Assembly (NCBI GenBank): GCA_002325825.1
Contig: DCSW01000044.1
Span: forward strand, 1-8,048
Direction of reading: 5' to 3'
DNA length: 8,048 nucleotides
Source of the DNA: Collimonas sp. UBA1456
GTDB lineage: Bacteria > Pseudomonadota > Gammaproteobacteria > Burkholderiales > Burkholderiaceae_D
The position numbers and the translations under genes were made by a program. Positions 6,392 to 8,048 of this stretch are shown piece after piece (within the stretch, counting starts at the first letter, position 1; each line of letters starts with the position of its first letter). Under the pieces are notes generated by a model. It worked only from the letters and a program-made list of their open reading frames with translations. It was not told the DNA's origin and ran no database searches.

Positions 6392-7650
6392 TTCTGATCA
6401 AGCCTATCGGGATGCTAGGCCACGCAAAAAGCGCCCCGGCAGACAAGCTATCCTCTGCCGCCCAAGCCACGCTGGCCTATCTGCAACCGGGGACATTGAG
6501 CCTAAGCGCGTTGCCGCCGTTGTCGCTGTACATCCATTTCCCTTGGTGCATTAAAAAGTGTCCGTATTGCGATTTTAATTCGCATGAAGCGGGGGGGGGT
6601 AGCAGTTTTCCTGAAGAAGAATACCTGGCGGCGCTGCGTGCCGACCTGGAAGCGGCCTTGCCGTTGATCTGGGGCCGCAAGATCTACACCATCTTCATCG
6701 GCGGCGGCACGCCGAGCCTGATATCGGCAGCTGGACTGGATCGGCTGATGTCTGATGTGCGTTCGCTGTTGCCCTTGGATGGCGCAGCGGAGATCACGAT
6801 GGAAGCTAATCCTGGCACTTTCGAAGCGAAAAAATTCAAGTCGTATCGGCAAAGTGGCATCAACCGCCTGTCGATAGGTATCCAAAGCTTCAACGCCCGC
6901 CATTTGGAGGCGCTGGGCCGTATCCATAATGACGGCGAAGCGCGCCGCGCGGTAGAAATCGCACATTCAATGTTCGATAATTTCAATCTCGACTTGATGT
7001 ATGCGCTGCCGTCGCAAACGCTGGAAGAAGCGCAACGAGATGTCGTTACTGCGATCGGTTTCGCACCGCCGCACTTGTCACTTTACCATTTGACGCTGGA
7101 GCCAAATACCTATTTCGCCAAATATCCGCCGATGGTGCCGGACGACGACGCCAGCGCCGAAATGCAAGACATGATCGCTGCCCAGACCGGCGCCGCCGGT
7201 TATAGTCATTACGAAGTGTCGGCCTACGCCCAGTCTGGTCGCCAGGCGCGGCACAACCTCAATTACTGGCAATTCGGCGATTATCTTGGCATTGGCGCCG
7301 GTGCGCACTCCAAGCTGTCATTTCCACATCGCGTAATCCGCCAAATACGCCACAAGCAGCCCAAGATTTACCTGGAGCAAAGCCGCCTTGGTAATGTGGT
7401 GCAAGGGGAGGTGGAAATCGGTCGCGACGATCTCGGCTTCGAATTCATGCTCAATGCGCTGCGTCTTAATAATGGTTTTGAAGTCAATCAGTTTAGCGAA
7501 CGTACAGGCCTAGCGTTGAATATCATCGAGAAATCGCTGAATCAGGCCGAAGCCAAGGGACTGCTATATCGCGATCACAAAGTCATTCGTCCAACCGATC
7601 TGGGAAGGCGTTTCCTGAGCGACTTGCAGCAAATATTCCTGCTTGATTGA
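6388..7650 (+). CDS. hemW: Radical SAM heme chaperone HemW
   Basis: A 420-residue radical SAM protein of the HemW family, long misannotated as oxygen-independent coproporphyrinogen III oxidase. HemW binds heme and delivers it to respiratory enzymes. The [4Fe-4S] cluster motif is C54-I-K-K-C58-P-Y-C61, followed by DFNSH. The SAM-binding GGGTPS is at 105-110, and EANPGTF and RLSIGIQSF follow. HNLNYW (289-294) is the HNxxYW motif typical of HemW and absent from true HemN. A C-terminal winged-helix-like HemN_C region (GFEFMLNALRL onward) completes it. About 45 residues precede the core LSLYIHFPWC; such an extension also occurs in Oxalobacteraceae relatives as I recall. ATG at 6388 overlaps the rdgB stop by ATGA. 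Codons 68-71 are built on a run of nine G residues. Confidence 0.95.
   Translation: MILIKPIGMLGHAKSAPADKLSSAAQATLAYLQPGTLSLSALPPLSLYIHFPWCIKKCPYCDFNSHEAGGGSSFPEEEYLAALRADLEAALPLIWGRKIYTIFIGGGTPSLISAAGLDRLMSDVRSLLPLDGAAEITMEANPGTFEAKKFKSYRQSGINRLSIGIQSFNARHLEALGRIHNDGEARRAVEIAHSMFDNFNLDLMYALPSQTLEEAQRDVVTAIGFAPPHLSLYHLTLEPNTYFAKYPPMVPDDDASAEMQDMIAAQTGAAGYSHYEVSAYAQSGRQARHNLNYWQFGDYLGIGAGAHSKLSFPHRVIRQIRHKQPKIYLEQSRLGNVVQGEVEIGRDDLGFEFMLNALRLNNGFEVNQFSERTGLALNIIEKSLNQAEAKGLLYRDHKVIRPTDLGRRFLSDLQQIFLLD
6591..6599 (+). repeat. Homopolymer tract of nine G residues inside hemW
   Basis: Nine consecutive G residues encode part of Ala-Gly-Gly-Gly (residues 68-71), eight residues beyond the cluster cysteine C61. 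Such runs are prone to slippage and to sequencing error. Gain or loss of one base would shift the frame just after the Fe-S motif and abolish the rest of HemW. As written, the frame is open throughout. Confidence 0.9.
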
Positions 7651-7723
7651 GCCGTTTTAATGCCCTGTCCAATAGAAAACAATAAAATGCACTGTTAATA
7701 TCGTTAAATTCTTGCAAATTGAA

Positions 7724-7729
7724 TATAAT
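7724..7729 (+). promoter_or_regulatory. -10 box of the tRNA-Ser promoter
   Basis: A perfect TATAAT stands 12 bases before the first base of the tRNA, in an AT-rich stretch (7690-7735). Transcription would start about 6-7 bases downstream of it, leaving only a few leader bases. The -35 at 17-base spacing (TCGTTA, 7701-7706) is poor; TTGCAA at 7712-7717 is too near to serve. It follows hemW by 73 bases, so some read-through from rdgB-hemW is also possible. Confidence 0.55.
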
Positions 7730-7741
7730 AGATGCTTTCTT

Positions 7742-7831
7742 GGAAGGTTGGCAGAGCGGTTAAATGCACCAGTCTTGAAAACTGGCAAGGTGTTAAAGCC
7801 TTCGTGAGTTCGAATCTCACACCTTCCGCCA
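7742..7831 (+). tRNA. tRNA-Ser (anticodon UGA), CCA encoded
   Basis: The cloverleaf can be drawn directly. The acceptor stem is GGAAGGT (7742-7748) with ACCTTCC (7821-7827), then discriminator G (7828) and genomically encoded CCA (7829-7831). The anticodon stem CCAGT/ACTGG encloses the loop CTTGAAA (7774-7780), with anticodon TGA at 7776-7778. A long variable arm (7786-7803, stem AAGG/CCTT) marks a class II tRNA. The T arm GTGAG-TTCGAAT-CTCAC is perfect (7804-7820). Serine identity agrees with the long variable arm, the G discriminator and the anticodon, which reads UCA and, by wobble or modification, other UCN codons. No base changes that would break a stem are visible. Confidence 0.97.
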
Positions 7832-7841
7832 GCATGTCATC

Positions 7842-7859
7842 CCCTTTGATCACAAAGGG
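7842..7859 (+). terminator. Hairpin just after tRNA-Ser, possible weak terminator
   Basis: CCCTTTG (7842-7848) pairs perfectly with CAAAGGG (7853-7859) around the loop ATCA, ten bases after the CCA end. The position fits a tRNA terminator, but the following bases (AATGTACTTT) are not a T-run, so it may instead be a processing signal or a structure of the sequence beyond. Confidence 0.4.
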
Positions 7860-8012
7860 AATGTACTTTAATGGCCCAAAGCGGTATCAAGTTCATTGGT
7901 CGCTGTCTGTTATAAAAGCTGCGTGACTAATGTACCGGAACGGAAAGCGCACTTGGGTCGGCCATGCGGCCATGAATGGCATATTAAAAGTGTACCACTC
8001 CTAGCCTGTAGT
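7860..8012. mobile_element. Possible worn insertion-sequence terminus (IS21-like pattern)
   Basis: No gene is found. TGTAC recurs at about 7864, 7931, 7991 and, just beyond, 8017, in differing contexts. On the minus strand, 7999 downward reads TGGTACACTTTTAATATGCC, which resembles the repeated 'GGTACACTTTT..TGCC' units near the ends of IS21-family elements. A partial second unit (GGTACATTAG) follows about 60 bases further on. GGCCATG occurs twice in tandem at 7960-7974. No transposase coding, target duplication or second end is within the window. The family assignment is from memory of end sequences and should be taken as a suggestion; a degraded intergenic region is the alternative. Confidence 0.27.
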
Positions 8013-8036
8013 CTTATGTACCTGAAGGTACATAAG
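8013..8036. repeat. 24-base palindrome with 11-bp perfect arms
   Basis: CTTATGTACCT (8013-8023) and AGGTACATAAG (8026-8036) are exact inverted copies separated by GA. As RNA it folds into a 10-bp stem with a stable-looking TGAA tetraloop. No T-run follows on either strand, so an intrinsic terminator is unlikely. It could be a dimeric protein binding site, an element end or a spacer repeat. Confidence 0.75.
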
Positions 8037-8048
8037 AAATTCGGAAAG

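Noticed and set aside
7712..7717. TTGCAA as the -35 box for tRNA-Ser
   Set aside because: It lies only 6 bases before the TATAAT, far short of the needed 16-18.
7732..7926. 64-codon plus-strand open frame across the tRNA
   Set aside because: Its first half is the tRNA-Ser gene itself, and the rest matches nothing.

Overview
The window looks like a chromosomal segment of a betaproteobacterium of the Burkholderiales, most likely close to Oxalobacteraceae. The basis is gene content and order: ygfZ, a DUF4936 gene and an NRDE-family gene diverge from mltG-tmk-holB, which is followed by a PilZ-type remnant, and rdgB-hemW lies further on. DUF4936 is typical of this order. I judged this from protein motifs and synteny I recognise; no search was run.

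Left part, minus strand (1-2447): ygfZ (Fe-S cluster maintenance) is followed 7 bases on by a small DUF4936 gene. That gene overlaps the start of an NRDE/TANGO2-family gene, now a pseudogene with a Trp8-to-stop change and a frameshift. Beyond it, positions 1-376 hold no intact gene, only degenerate sequence with a weak phasin-like trace. The 123-base divergent gap 2448-2570 must hold the promoters of both arms.

Middle, plus strand (2571-5361): mltG (TTG start, peptidoglycan endolytic transglycosylase), a clear intrinsic terminator, tmk (dTMP kinase), and holB (DNA polymerase III delta'). The tmk-holB gap carries a possible 30-codon ORF that overlaps both neighbours.

Decayed gap (5362-5806): here I can read two gene relics. 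One is a PilZ-domain gene with a one-base frameshift and an internal deletion. The other is the N-terminal fragment of a GNAT acetyltransferase of the YwnH/phosphinothricin acetyltransferase type.

Right part, plus strand (5807-8048): rdgB (nucleotide-pool sanitation) and hemW (heme chaperone) overlap by ATGA and are probably translationally coupled. hemW contains a run of nine G residues. A complete tRNA-Ser(UGA) gene with encoded CCA follows behind a TATAAT box. The last ~200 bases are non-coding, with repeated TGTAC motifs, hairpins and a 24-base palindrome, possibly a worn insertion-sequence end.

Overall, core housekeeping genes are intact while dispensable neighbours are at several stages of decay. 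This fits a lineage in early genome erosion, for example one recently restricted to a host. I see no new defence, CRISPR or biosynthetic system here.
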